Shown in pieces: positions 32,922 through 42,997 of a stretch of DNA of 64,000 bases. The DNA comes from Gliomastix tumulicola (Eukaryota; Ascomycota; Sordariomycetes; Hypocreales; Bionectriaceae). Where the stretch lies: NCBI GenBank assembly GCA_001599755.1, contig BCHX01000011.1:245664-309663 (forward strand), written 5' to 3'. The notes below the pieces were generated by a model. It saw only the letters and a list, made by a program, of their open reading frames with translations. It made no database searches and was not told the origin of the DNA. Each line of letters opens with the position of its first letter. The first letter of the stretch is position 1. Made by a program: the position numbers and the translations under genes.

Positions 32922-34225
32922 TTATCGAAGCCTGGCCGCCGAGCCCCGACCAGGCAGCGAAACAAGCCTCCAGCCAACAACAACCCTCTCGCCCATATCT
33001 GGCCCCAAAGTTACGTCGACGACCTCATCAAGAGCACCATGCTTGTGCTCGGTTGTGCTGCGTGCCGGCACGGACTCTTCCCCGTCCATCCAAGGCTCCA
33101 TTATGTCTGGATTAAACCGGCCAATCATGTCCTGCCCCATTGCCTTGCCGAGCCGTTCCCGTAGGCCCAAAATAGGCCAGAGCGGCACGTCTGTGTACTC
33201 AATCTTCATCCCGGGCAACTCCCCCAGACCCGTGGAAGAATTCTCTGGCGTGCTGAAAGGATCATGGAATCGTTCCAGAAAATTCCGCGTCACCGTTGCG
33301 GTATAAACGACAAATGCCGACTTGTCCGTATCTTCCATCACTATTCGCAGCTTGACATCCTGGAACCGGACTTTCATGCTGATCTTCCCGTTCTCAAGAA
33401 CATGTTGCTGAGCCATGGCAAGGAAGATGCCTGCTAGGTAGGGATCTTCGTCTCTATTCACTGGTGACAGCTTTTTCCTGCGCAGCCTCTGTAGCCGTTT
33501 CACGGGTTGCTTGCCTTTGGGTCCCCGCCTGACTCGGAATCTATTCTTGCGCATTAATGCGACTCGCCTCTTTCCGATATAGCATATCATTGGTGGACCC
33601 GTAGGATATGGCTCGGCCGCGGTGCTGTGGGACGTGTACGGAGACGTCGGGGTGCCCGGCATCGGGAAATTCCAGACAAGCGGTGCGCGCACAGCAGCGT
33701 CGACTTTTTGGCCCCAAAGTAGAGGTCCATCTCTGGTAGTATACAAGAACTCCGGAACGCGTTCGGCCAAAGCTGTGACATGATGGCCTTGACTGGTATC
33801 GAGTTCTGTACGGACTGCCGGGTTGGAGGCGCGAGGAGCTCGCCAAGAGAATCGCTCAGCATCCGGATTGCGGGGGATGGTGTGAGGTGACCTTTGGATG
33901 GCGGCCAGCCGACCATCGCGATCGGTACCGGCGTATCGCACGGTGGGAGTTGCTCAAACCGGATATTCAGGAGATCCAGGTACTGATCTGTCCAGAAGAT
34001 AGGCCGTACGAAGAGCGACGTGCGGGCATGCTGGTGGTGCATTATGTCGTATAGTGAGTTTTCAGTCGGCTGATGCATCCTCTTTTCCGTCGCCTCTTGC
34101 TGATGTTTGCTGTGAACTCTGGTCGTAAAGGGCGGCGAGGTGGTAGCGAGGAGGCGGGAAGACCGCGGACTCCAGCCAGCGGTTGTGTCAATGTCGTTTT
34201 CAAGACGTCCGGAAGAACGAGGCAT
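32922..34225 (-). pseudogene. Conserved-looking fungal protein, frame broken once
   Basis: ATG 34225 opens a frame reading LFVRPIFWTDQYLDLLNIRF and PVPIAMVGWPPSKGHLTPSP. Between about 33940 and 33720 the protein-like sequence moves to a second frame (RVPEFLYTTRDGPLLWGQK, APLVWNFPMPGTP, then FRVRRGPKGKQPVKRLQRLR and VVYTATVTRNFLERFHDPF) that ends at 32922 and has no ATG of its own. Together they would give about 430 residues. The change may be a one-base indel, a sequencing error or an unrecognised intron; I found no convincing splice pair. The second half resembles uncharacterised proteins common in ascomycetes. No catalytic motif is visible, and the strongly basic middle could bind nucleic acid. 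Confidence 0.55.
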
Positions 34226-35086
34226 AGCTGTTGCGGTGAACTTTTGTCCCGAAACCGAAAGCTAGGTTAGTCAGATGCTCATCATTTACATCGCGGTCAA
34301 AGCGCAGGCGTGCCCAACTGACAGGACTAACAGAGCACTAGACATCAATTAGTCCGCTGCACTTCTGGGATTTTGGCTGTGCCCATCCGTAATGTGTGAC
34401 ACTGAATGGCTGCTAGAAGAGCGTCGTGGACGCAAAGGAGCCGTACCTCTAGCGATTCTGACCAAAAGTCGCCCGCGAAGAATGGGGACGGAAGTAAGGA
34501 TCGCAAAGGAAGACTCGGCAGCGGAAGTTGGAATTGTCAAGGGCGGCTATGTTATGATGTAGAAGGTGAAGTTAGTCACCGAGAGTGATGTTGCAAATGG
34601 TATGAGTGAGTGGATTGCATGATTGTTCTTGTTGTTGTTGCAGTCTACCACTGGTCTGGGCGTTGCCTTCCTTAAGTACTGCTTCCTCTGTGGGTCAGTC
34701 AGTCTCAGTTGGGTGCCCCTGTTGACCCTCTGGCGTAACTAGCTTCATGCTCTAACAGAGAGTACTTCTCAGAGAGTGGAAGGGCGGCCTGATATGACTG
34801 TCTTGTTGGATGGAGGAAGTCGGGGGGGGCATGTGGTTCGCCACTGGCGCGAATCGTGCACGCCTTCACGTGACACGCCTACCCTATACATCGTGATGAA
34901 TCTGACTACTCGCTGGGTGAATCACTGGTCAAGTCCGTCGTCCAAAGGAGCTGCCATCTCAGTCGTGGACCTCTGGTCCTGTTCTCTTGTCCATTTTTGG
35001 GTAATTCGTTTCTTCCGAGACGTCGCACGGCAGACCTCCCGCAGCGAGAGAGGCTGCGCAGCGCGCGATAGGAGTGCATGCTTCTG
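34226..35086. other. No gene seen
   Basis: Probably the promoter region of the gene that starts at 34225, then spacer. No clear TATA box and no coding frame. Confidence 0.4.
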
Positions 35087-35876
35087 TTATGAGCGTGGTA
35101 CTTCCAACCGGCGACTATGGTGTCTTACATCATAAGATGGGACGAACCCCGATCTGAGCCCGTGTAAGAATGACGAGGTGTCACCAGCAAACTCCCGGGG
35201 ATTGGCTGACAATGTAGCCAAGATGTCCTCTAGGTAGACGGCGACGTGTTCGAGGTTGGCGGCGATAAATGGGGGGCTTGGCTCAAAGGCCCAGTCAAGC
35301 ACTACCGTTGTTATTACATGACTGGCTGGCGATCGCGGGAGTCGTTGTCATACTCAGCTTGACCTGGCCACTGGACGACAGCCGTATCGTATCAATGCGG
35401 AACCCGAGCTCGCGCTGGACCAAATACTCGATGGCTCTTCGTACCTACTTGTGCAGGCCAACGTGAGCTCATGGGTCTACCTGTGTGGAAGATAGCCGTA
35501 CCTGGGTAAGGATAGTTGCGACTTGGGGGGAGGGAAGCGGGGGAAGATCAGAGATATCCAGCTGCACAAAGTCATCCACGGTATAGAGATCCTCTCCTAC
35601 GACGTACAAGGCCACAGGGCGGGATATGTTGGGATGTTTAACCTGTGTGAGAGCCTGTAGGTCGGCGATACTCGTATGGTATACCTTCCGCACCATGATC
35701 AAAGGATGGCCATTGCGACCGCGACTCGATCCAATCCACACGCCATTTTCGTGGCCGATTGGCTCGTAATCATGCAACGGGTGAACATCGAGGTGCATGG
35801 GAATCGCCATCAATGTGCTTGCGGTGGGCGCAGCCCAGAAAGTTACGCTGGCCTCCGGCGAGGTGTTTGTCTTCAT
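35087..35876 (-). pseudogene. Degraded protein-kinase-like gene
   Basis: Exon 1 (ATG 35876 to 35502) contains a kinase N-lobe-like series: MVRKVYHTSIADLQAL, then KHPNISRPVALYVVGEDLY and the hinge-like YTVDDFVQLDISDL. An intron at 35501-35445 (57 nt, GTACGG to AAGTAG) joins in frame to RRAIEYLVQRELGFRIDTIR and SGQVKLSM, the position of the helix before the catalytic loop and of strands 7-8. Near 35305-35320 the frame shifts, continuing as VLDWAFEPSPPFIAANLEHV to the end. No HRD or DFG motif is present and the C-lobe is short, so at best this is a pseudokinase. The frameshift suggests a pseudogene. Confidence 0.5.
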
Positions 35877-38800
35877 TCACTGTGTCCGATCTACTAGCTA
35901 TAAAGATGCCTGCTTCCGGGACTGGGAAGGCCGGGCAGTCCCAAGCCCTGGAGGGTGGCCTGTATTGGCCAGTCTGCCAAAATGCTGACCAGCGAGCTGA
36001 AACGGGTGACCTGGACGTTTGGCAAAGCCAAATGCCGCCGCTTGGATCCCCGACTGCCATTCTTGGCTCTGTCCACCTACTTTATATGACTCGGCTGCTC
36101 ATACTACTCCATGAGTATGGATGTGATTGCCTCCTCACCTGTTCGACATCTATCGTCGGTCACTTGGACTGGAAAGCGTCCTTCAGGTCAGACAATGCCA
36201 AGACCCACTCCCACCCTAACGGCCCACACCAGACGTCATGACACAGGCTTCCCGGAGCCGTTTGGAGGTATGAGGTTGGCCCCTGTCACTGTGTGATCCT
36301 AACACGGACCTCAAGACTCCAACACAACGCTGCCGCACCCAGATGCCGATCTCTCGCTGAACGCAACGATGTCACACGATGAATCCTCTCGCACGCAAGT
36401 GATTGAACACAGGCGCGCTGTCTTGCTTCGTAAGGTAGCAGCCCTAGCTTTGCAAGAACCGTTGAGCACGCACCACCACGGTGCGGATAAAAGTCGTACA
36501 ACGTGTACTTAGTCCCACTTGGTTCAAAGGAGGACGGTGCTGATCAACTTGGGGTAAGGGAAAGGAAAACAAAAGTTGTCGACAAACTCAAAGATGCCTG
36601 GCGGAATCTTGAATGCAGGGCTGCTTATGACACTGCTTGTTCGTTTTCTGGGTGCCCAACATAGCGTGCGTGCGTGCTCTTATCTTGCATCATCTGTTTG
36701 GATTGTTCAAATGTCCCTCATATCTACCATTAGTAAAGAAACCTATCGTCTGCTTCGACCTAAAATCGTGGCTGCTCATGCCGTCGTAGCTCGCGCACGA
36801 GCTGTGCGTAAGACGCCGATGAAATGTGCCAGGGAAGGATTTTCGTAGACGGGGTGGCCGAGCGGGTAGGCAGGTAGCCGAAGTCGGCGGTGACAACAGT
36901 CATTTAGCCCCTAGGTAATGCTGCAGTGCACGAGCTGCGGCAACCTATTGGACGGCGGACGGGAAGCAGATGCAGCGTGCATGAGAGGAGGGTAGCGTGT
37001 GTAGTCGTGAACGTCGTCCTGTGAGCGCATGACGAACTCGTCGACCATATCCATGCAAGATACACTTGGTCAGCGTTGCTAGATTTGTCGTGGTCTGATA
37101 TGCGAAGAGAGGTGGAGCGGTGAGTTGTGCTGGTGAATACGGTCGAGGCCCCGGCCTTGACTGTCTCCTGCCAGACCCTTTGCCATTAGGATACACAGTC
37201 GTCTTCCACCATATTCCCTCCTCACCGACTCCGTAGCGTCGACACGCTACAGAGCAGAGGCAAAGCTCGCCGTAGATTCACCGCTTACTGCCCTCCCTGA
37301 GACTTCTGCCCACCCATTCTCCCCTTCTTGCTCGGTGATCATCCTCGTGACCATCCTCGTGATCATTATTTCGCAGTAGTCTCTATCTTCATTAGGCTTG
37401 GCCCGCGTCAGCGAGCGCAAGAGTGTGTCCTCTGCTGAATGTCTGTCGGTCCTCGTCAGAGTGACGAGTTTACGGTGTGAGTCGTGGACACTGCCCCCTT
37501 AGGCACCCGGCCTCATGCCAGCACAGCTCGACCGGACCGGCTACCGCTATCGCTTCTGACGTCCCCCTCTTCTCCTCTGCTCCCGCCGGCAACCCCGACG
37601 GTCTCGTAGCCCGCGATGGTGCCATAGTAAGGTACTGCCCCCCTACTAGCGCACCCACGGTAAACAGCCGCGCGCACCGCCCGTGCGCAGCAAGATTCTT
37701 CCTGAGCCCCCACCCTACTGGCCTGTGTAGTCACCCTCTGCTCGGTGGATGCTTTCCGCTGGTCTTGTTGCCTGCTGTTCGTCCAGACACATGGACCCTG
37801 CGGCGTCTTGACATAAGAACATGGATAGCGTGCAAAGCCGGCCTGCAAGTCCAGCGACCCGATCGACAGCCGTTTGGAGGCTGGCCCTTGATCTCAGAGG
37901 ACGTGCGCAGCCCATGACTCGTGGCCAAGCTGGCGCAAGTGCGGGGGCTGCACCACGCCTCGACGTTGCTCTTCGTGGGCCAAGGGTGGCTATAGTGCCC
38001 CCCGCTCGCTTCTCACCTCTGCTCCAATGCGAGAAGTACAAACACGGAGTTTCATTTACGAGAGATAGAAATGTATCGTCATCTTCCGGGATCCGAGCAT
38101 GCCTTCTGATTCAATCCAGTAGTAAGCTCCTTTCCGATTGGGAAGCTTGATTGGGCTGCATGCAGCATCACGTGGGGGGTGAGAAACAAGCAGCGATAGT
38201 ACCGTAGCGCGATGTCCAATAGCCAGCGATATCCATGGCCTTTGCCCTGCTCTGCCTCGCCGCCCCATTGGCTCAACAGGAGCAAGTCATACTTTGTCCC
38301 ACGGTCCTAGCGCGGCCAAAAACGTACTTGCATACGTGCGCATAGGACGAGAACGCGTGCGCATGGAGCACCCCTCGCAGCACGCCTCGTCCTCTACGTG
38401 CTTACCCTGGCATGCGCATACTTGGCGCGATGGATGACGCTCGATCCCTGGCAAAAGAGGCACACGCGAGGTACCGCCGGAGAGGAGCAGCACAACCAGT
38501 GGTTGATGCGGACCGCCGGGTGCTCGACGGGACCGCTGACGAACGGCGTATGGCGAGCAGCTTGCCATACTGATCTAATGACCAAGCATAGGAAGAGAGG
38601 GCAAATCGAGTGAAATGGATACACCAGCAAGTCGGCGGTACAGAGTACCTAGCAAGCGCCTTCTGAGGGGCGCGACGGAGGATATGCGTGAACAGGCCCG
38701 TCGTGCGCCCCTTGACTTAAGAGGGTGGGATGGTGAGGAAGTACCATGGGCATACACCACTGTGCTGGAGCGATGTACCAGCTTGTCGCGTTCATGTTCA

Positions 38801-39240
38801 AGCCCGTCTAGAAGGGTGAGCGCAAGATTTGGGCGATCTCGCCGCTGAGCCCAAGCAGGGATGGCCTTCATCCATGTCTAGCTCAGGGCCATGTCCACTT
38901 CTCACGTCCCGTCCCTCGCGCGTGCGCGCGCGCACGGACCGGTACCGGGGTGCTCAGCGCCAGCTCGTAGCGTCGCGAACCTCGAGCCACTCATCATTGA
39001 TTGCGGCGCAGAGATCCTCCTAGGGAGGGTGAGCACAGCGGCTTCCCAGCCCGCCCGGATCGGTGTGCGTAATAGTAGTGTTGGGGGCTGTATTGTCACT
39101 GCCACCTCAGTGCTGGAGACCGGGACCACCAGGCTGATGGTGCGGGCGACAGTGACTCTACGCTTTGGCCCAGGGCTGCTCCGCTTTCCGAGTATCCCTA
39201 TCCTCGCGTAGGTCGGTTGTTTCTGTGGCTCGGAGCCTAT
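35877..39240. other. 3.3 kb without convincing gene
   Basis: Both strands carry only short frames without protein-like composition. A tRNA A-box-like string occurs at 36851-36868 without a B box. Small direct repeats of CATCCTCGTGA lie near 37341-37362, and an alternating purine-pyrimidine GC run, potentially Z-forming, lies near 38912-38931. Confidence 0.45.
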
Positions 39241-39244
39241 CTGA

Positions 39245-39297
39245 GCTGTACGCCTCGGGCTGCGTCTAGAGTTGGACCCAGACTCCGCTACAGAGGG
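39245..39297 (+). promoter_or_regulatory. Shared promoter block, copy A
   Basis: This ~53-bp block begins GCTGTACGCCTCG and ends AGACTCCGCTACAGAGGG. A close copy lies at 41810-41861 upstream of the next gene. Here it lies 65 bp before a TATAAGA box (39362) and about 237 bp before ATG 39534. The repetition at matching positions before two adjacent co-oriented genes suggests a shared regulatory site or a duplicated promoter. Confidence 0.6.
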
Positions 39298-39533
39298 CAC
39301 CGACACTTGGTAGGCTGACAAGACAATACACCGCTGCGAGCCGCCAGCCAGAGTCGAATCGTATAAGACCCTCTCGGTCCCCCCAACAAAGCCTCTTGCG
39401 AAGCACAATCGTCGTTATCCAACGCGCACCTTTCTCATCCATCTCGCGTCTCATTAAGGTCGCTATCGCCGTCCATATCGACCTAAAAAGGCCAGGAAAA
39501 AGTAGACCAGTCAATCATCTCCAAGAACCAATC

Positions 39534-40960
39534 ATGCCCGTCGACAACGCGGCGCTCGCAGGTGCAGACCCGCGCAATCTGAACCTCGTCGTCTACTACA
39601 ATGACTGCATCGACTCGGACAACATCACGGCCGCGCTGGCGCTGCTGCGCGACACCCAGCGCAGGGCCGCCGCCGCCGCTCCTCCGGGCAACACACGCAT
39701 CGTCTGGATCCTCGAGCCGCGGCAGGTCGCCTTCGGCCTGGGCATGTCCAAGCAGCAGATGGACGAGTGCACGGCCCTGATCAAGACGCACGTTCCCCAT
39801 CGGGGCGCACCTTTCAAAGTGCTCGTCGGCGGGTTACTTGAAGAATCCGATATCGAGAGCGTTAGTGACAAGCTGACGCAGACGGATATCAGCCTGCTGC
39901 GGATGGCGGTACGCCCGGCCTATGGCCCTAGGGCTGACGCCGAGCTGCACGCGCAGCTGATGGGCTGGGACTTCGCCAACTGCCTGTCCGATTGGGCCCA
40001 GGCGCCCGTGCGCGTCTTCATCGACTACGATAGTCTGGACGAGGTGGACAACCCCGTGAACCTCAACATGCATTTCCACGAGGAGCTCGCCATGCGCCCG
40101 CGGGGTGAGGTCGCGGCTTACGAGAGCATCATCGACGACGCGGAACTCGCGGCGAGGGGTGCTGAGGCGCGGCTCAAGAAGCTGCGCGAATGGTACAGGA
40201 GCTGCATCGCGACGGGAAGCGAGATCACGAATGAGCGGGGCAGCAGGGTCGATGCGCTCAACTTTGGCGATCTGTGCAGGACGGTCAGGGCGGCGAGCGA
40301 CGTGCGCTTCCTCGGTGGCTCGTCCCTTCGCCTTGCGCGGCGCTTCATTGAGAAGGGCGTCGCTCCGATGATCCAGTGTCATCTGCAAGTTGTGAGTTCT
40401 ATCAACCCGCCAAGCATAACGATTTACACTGACCGGAGAAATAGGGCACTCTTGATAAGAGCGGCAATCTATTCCCCAACCAATTCAATGTGGCCCTCAA
40501 CATCCCAGCTGCCGAATACGTCTTTCAACACTTCGCCCAGTTCGCCCGCTTCACCGTTGTGCCCTCGCACTCTGCGCAGGCCGTCAAATACTCATTGACT
40601 GGCCTTACGCGCGAAGGAGGGCCCAAGCTGGAGAAGAAGATCCTCGGCTTCAATTGTCGCGAGGAGCCGCTGCGTGTCGCCTCCAAGGAGGTGACGCTGG
40701 AAGGCGACTACGCCTCTTACTTGGCGACCATGCCCGATCTGACGAGCTTCATGTGCGAGCTGCAGCCGGGCTTCATGGGCGCGACGCCGGCGCATGTGAG
40801 GCTCGTGCATGATGAGGGTACGTTGCTATTCGAGAGGCATGAGGGCGGTGGGGAGGGCGGTGGGGAGGGCGCGATCCCGATGTGTGATATTAGAGCTCCT
40901 AGGGTTCTGGAGGCGTGGGAGGTGGAACAGATCTGGAAACTTCTTAAGGGCGGGTCTTAG
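39534..40960 (+). CDS. Nucleoside-hydrolase-like protein, two exons
   Basis: Exon 1 is 39534-40391. The intron at 40392-40444 (53 nt) has GTGAGT, a CACTGAC branch point and acceptor AATAG. Exon 2 is 40445-40960. The product is 457 residues. The N-terminal strand followed by YYNDCIDSDNITAALALL (residues 21-38) occupies the place of the calcium-binding DxDxxxDD loop of inosine/uridine nucleoside hydrolases. The segment NQFNVALNIPAAEYVF, continuing to FARFTVVPSHSAQ (residues 298 on), matches their conserved FN-DPEAA region and following strand. The acidic metal ligands are only partly present, so catalysis is uncertain. No signal peptide, so probably cytosolic. The tail contains two GGGEGGGEG-type blocks. 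It shares a promoter block with the downstream VWA gene. Family assignment is by remembered fold pattern. Confidence 0.7.
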
Positions 40961-41809
40961 GCGTCGGGCGCTGTCTGTGTTACCGTGTCTTCTTTTCCTG
41001 GCGATACAGCTCAATTAGAGAAGGGAACGTAAATTCTACAACGTCATCATACCCAGCTGTCACAAATGATGAGACTTCTCCCTAGCACATTCGAATGCAA
41101 GCATGAAGAGTTAGCGGCACACTGCCTCTGCAGAATGCCTTTTCAGGGCCTACCTTTGTTACGGCATGCCCCTGTAAAAGCTTTCCATTGGAGTGTTCCA
41201 GCCACACCGTGGACGCGCGTCGGTTGTGAAGACGCTGGCGCGTCCTTGGGCGCGGCACAAACACGGCACCAAGTTGAGCGTCTGGACGGCAGCTGGCAGA
41301 CCGTGGCGGCTTGGGTGGTGTCGTCTCGGCACCAGGATGGCCTGTGTGATACGAAGCAGGTCTTTTTAGTCACGACTTGTTGATTCATCTTCTGATTGGA
41401 ACTGGGCATGTCTCCTGGCGGCCTAGTACGGGACTGGCCTGGTGTTGGCTGGAGAATTGGCTGGGCTGTTCCCTTTGGTCCGCTTCTCGAGTATCGGTAT
41501 AACTGCGCAGGTCAGCTTTTTGGTACAAGATGGGGCCAGAACTAGGCCTTCTTTCTTCCGGTCGAGGCGCACGCGGCCTGTCAGCGCTCGCACGCGAGCC
41601 TTTCTTTCGTACCTAGGCGTCAGACGCATACTTCCTAGCTAGACATGGACGGACACCATACCTGCCTCTATAGATTGGGTGAGCCGGCGAGGTCGCTTAA
41701 GTCTTGTGCTCAGCCTCGAGGTGGATCAGTCGAATCCTGATCAAGACGGTCGCCGCCGAGCATCGCCCACCTGCATCCGTGGGCCCATGTACGAAGCTTA
41801 GTGCTCCTG
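40961..41809. other. Intergenic, no gene seen
   Basis: Spacer between the hydrolase-like and VWA genes. The short open frames on both strands have no coherent composition. Confidence 0.5.
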
Positions 41810-41876
41810 GCTGTACGCCTCGAGCGTGACTAGGTTTAGACTTAGACTCCGCCACAGAGGGTCTCATATATAAAGG
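41810..41876 (+). promoter_or_regulatory. Shared promoter block, copy B, with TATA box
   Basis: GCTGTACGCCTCG to AGACTCCGCCACAGAGGG (41810-41861) repeats the block at 39245-39297. A strong TATATAAAGG box follows at 41867-41876. About 200 bp of leader separate it from ATG 42080. Confidence 0.6.
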
Positions 41877-42079
41877 ATTATCAGCTGTTTGCGTCTTTTG
41901 AACAAATCACTTTTCCACCGCTAGCTCTTTGTCTCGCACAACTTAGACTACCAAGAATATTCATCCTGTGCAAGGGTATCTTCGGATTGATCAGGCACAG
42001 GGTGTCCCGCAGTGGCACGCACAAGAGCAACAAGAACCCCCTCCGGTCCTCCACAGGCACGGCTCTCGACTCTCCTCCC

Positions 42080-42997
42080 ATGGATGCTCCCCCAGCGTAC
42101 TCGGCTGACCCACCATCTACCCAAACCACTCGCGAGCACTCACCGGCCCCGGACATGGCAAGCATTACCAACGACGACGACAAGTACGCCTTCCTCCGCA
42201 CCTTTGACATCGTCTTTATCGTCGACGATTCAGGCTCTATGAAAGGCAGAAACTGGCGGGAAGTCCGCAGCGTCCTGCACAGCATCACACCCACCTGCAC
42301 GGCCCGCGATCGCGACGGCATCGACCTGTACTTCCTCAACCACAAGTCTCCCAAGCGCGGCGGCGCGGGCAAAGCCGAAGGCGGCTACTACAACATCACG
42401 GACCCCAACGTCGTGAACAGCATCTTCGAGGACGTGCACCCCAGCTACCAGACGCCCACGGGCAAGCGTCTGCAGACCATCCTCAAGCCGTACGTCAACC
42501 AGCTCGGCGCGGCCTCGGGCATCGACGACGTGAAGCCCGTCAACATCATCGTCATCACCGACGGCTGCGCGACTGACGACCCAGAGAGCGTCATCGTGCA
42601 GTACGCGCGCAAGCTCGATCAGCTCGAGGTGCCCCTGTACCAGGTCGGCATCCAGTTTTTCCAGGTCGGGCACAGCAACGAGGCCAAGCAGGCGCTCCGC
42701 GAGCTCGACGACGACCTGGCTGAGCAGGGCATTCGTGATATGGTCGATGCTTCGACTTGGGATACCGACGATGGTGCTCTCACGGGTGACGGCGTGCTTA
42801 AGGTGGTCCTCGGTGCTGTCGTCCGCAAGATTGACCGTCGCCGCGCCAGCGGTGAGCGTCGACTCCGTGCTTTACCCCCTCCGTTTTTCCGATTACTGCT
42901 CTTTCCTTCATCAACTTCAGCATACATCTACTACGCTCCCAGAGCCCCTGTGACTGTTTCGCTCCTCAAAAATATCTTCCTTCCCTTCTGCATGTAA
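42080..42997 (+). CDS. VWA-domain protein with intact MIDAS motif
   Basis: The first in-frame ATG gives 305 residues. After a Pro/Ser-rich leader (MDAPPAYSADPPSTQ) comes a von Willebrand factor A domain: FDIVFIVDDSGSM supplies the DxSxS metal-ion-dependent adhesion motif, followed by the helix WREVRSVLHSITP, GIDLYFLNHK, TPTGKRLQTILKPYV with the MIDAS Thr, and NIIVITDGCATDDPE with the MIDAS Asp. Such domains bind protein partners through Mg2+. The last ~45 residues after RRRASGE look like read-through of an intron (5' site GTGAGC near 42850, acceptor CTTCAG near 42920). Upstream the frame stays open (FGLIRHRVSRSG) to an ATC where a family-like start MFGL would begin, so the start codon may have been lost or lie in an upstream exon. 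Confidence 0.75.
   Translation: MDAPPAYSADPPSTQTTREHSPAPDMASITNDDDKYAFLRTFDIVFIVDDSGSMKGRNWREVRSVLHSITPTCTARDRDGIDLYFLNHKSPKRGGAGKAEGGYYNITDPNVVNSIFEDVHPSYQTPTGKRLQTILKPYVNQLGAASGIDDVKPVNIIVITDGCATDDPESVIVQYARKLDQLEVPLYQVGIQFFQVGHSNEAKQALRELDDDLAEQGIRDMVDASTWDTDDGALTGDGVLKVVLGAVVRKIDRRRASGERRLRALPPPFFRLLLFPSSTSAYIYYAPRAPVTVSLLKNIFLPFCM

Noticed and set aside
36851..36910. A tRNA-like A box (TGGCCGAGCGGG) suggesting a tRNA-Leu/Ser gene
   Set aside because: No B box (GGTTCGANTCC) follows within 100 bp and no acceptor stem can be formed.
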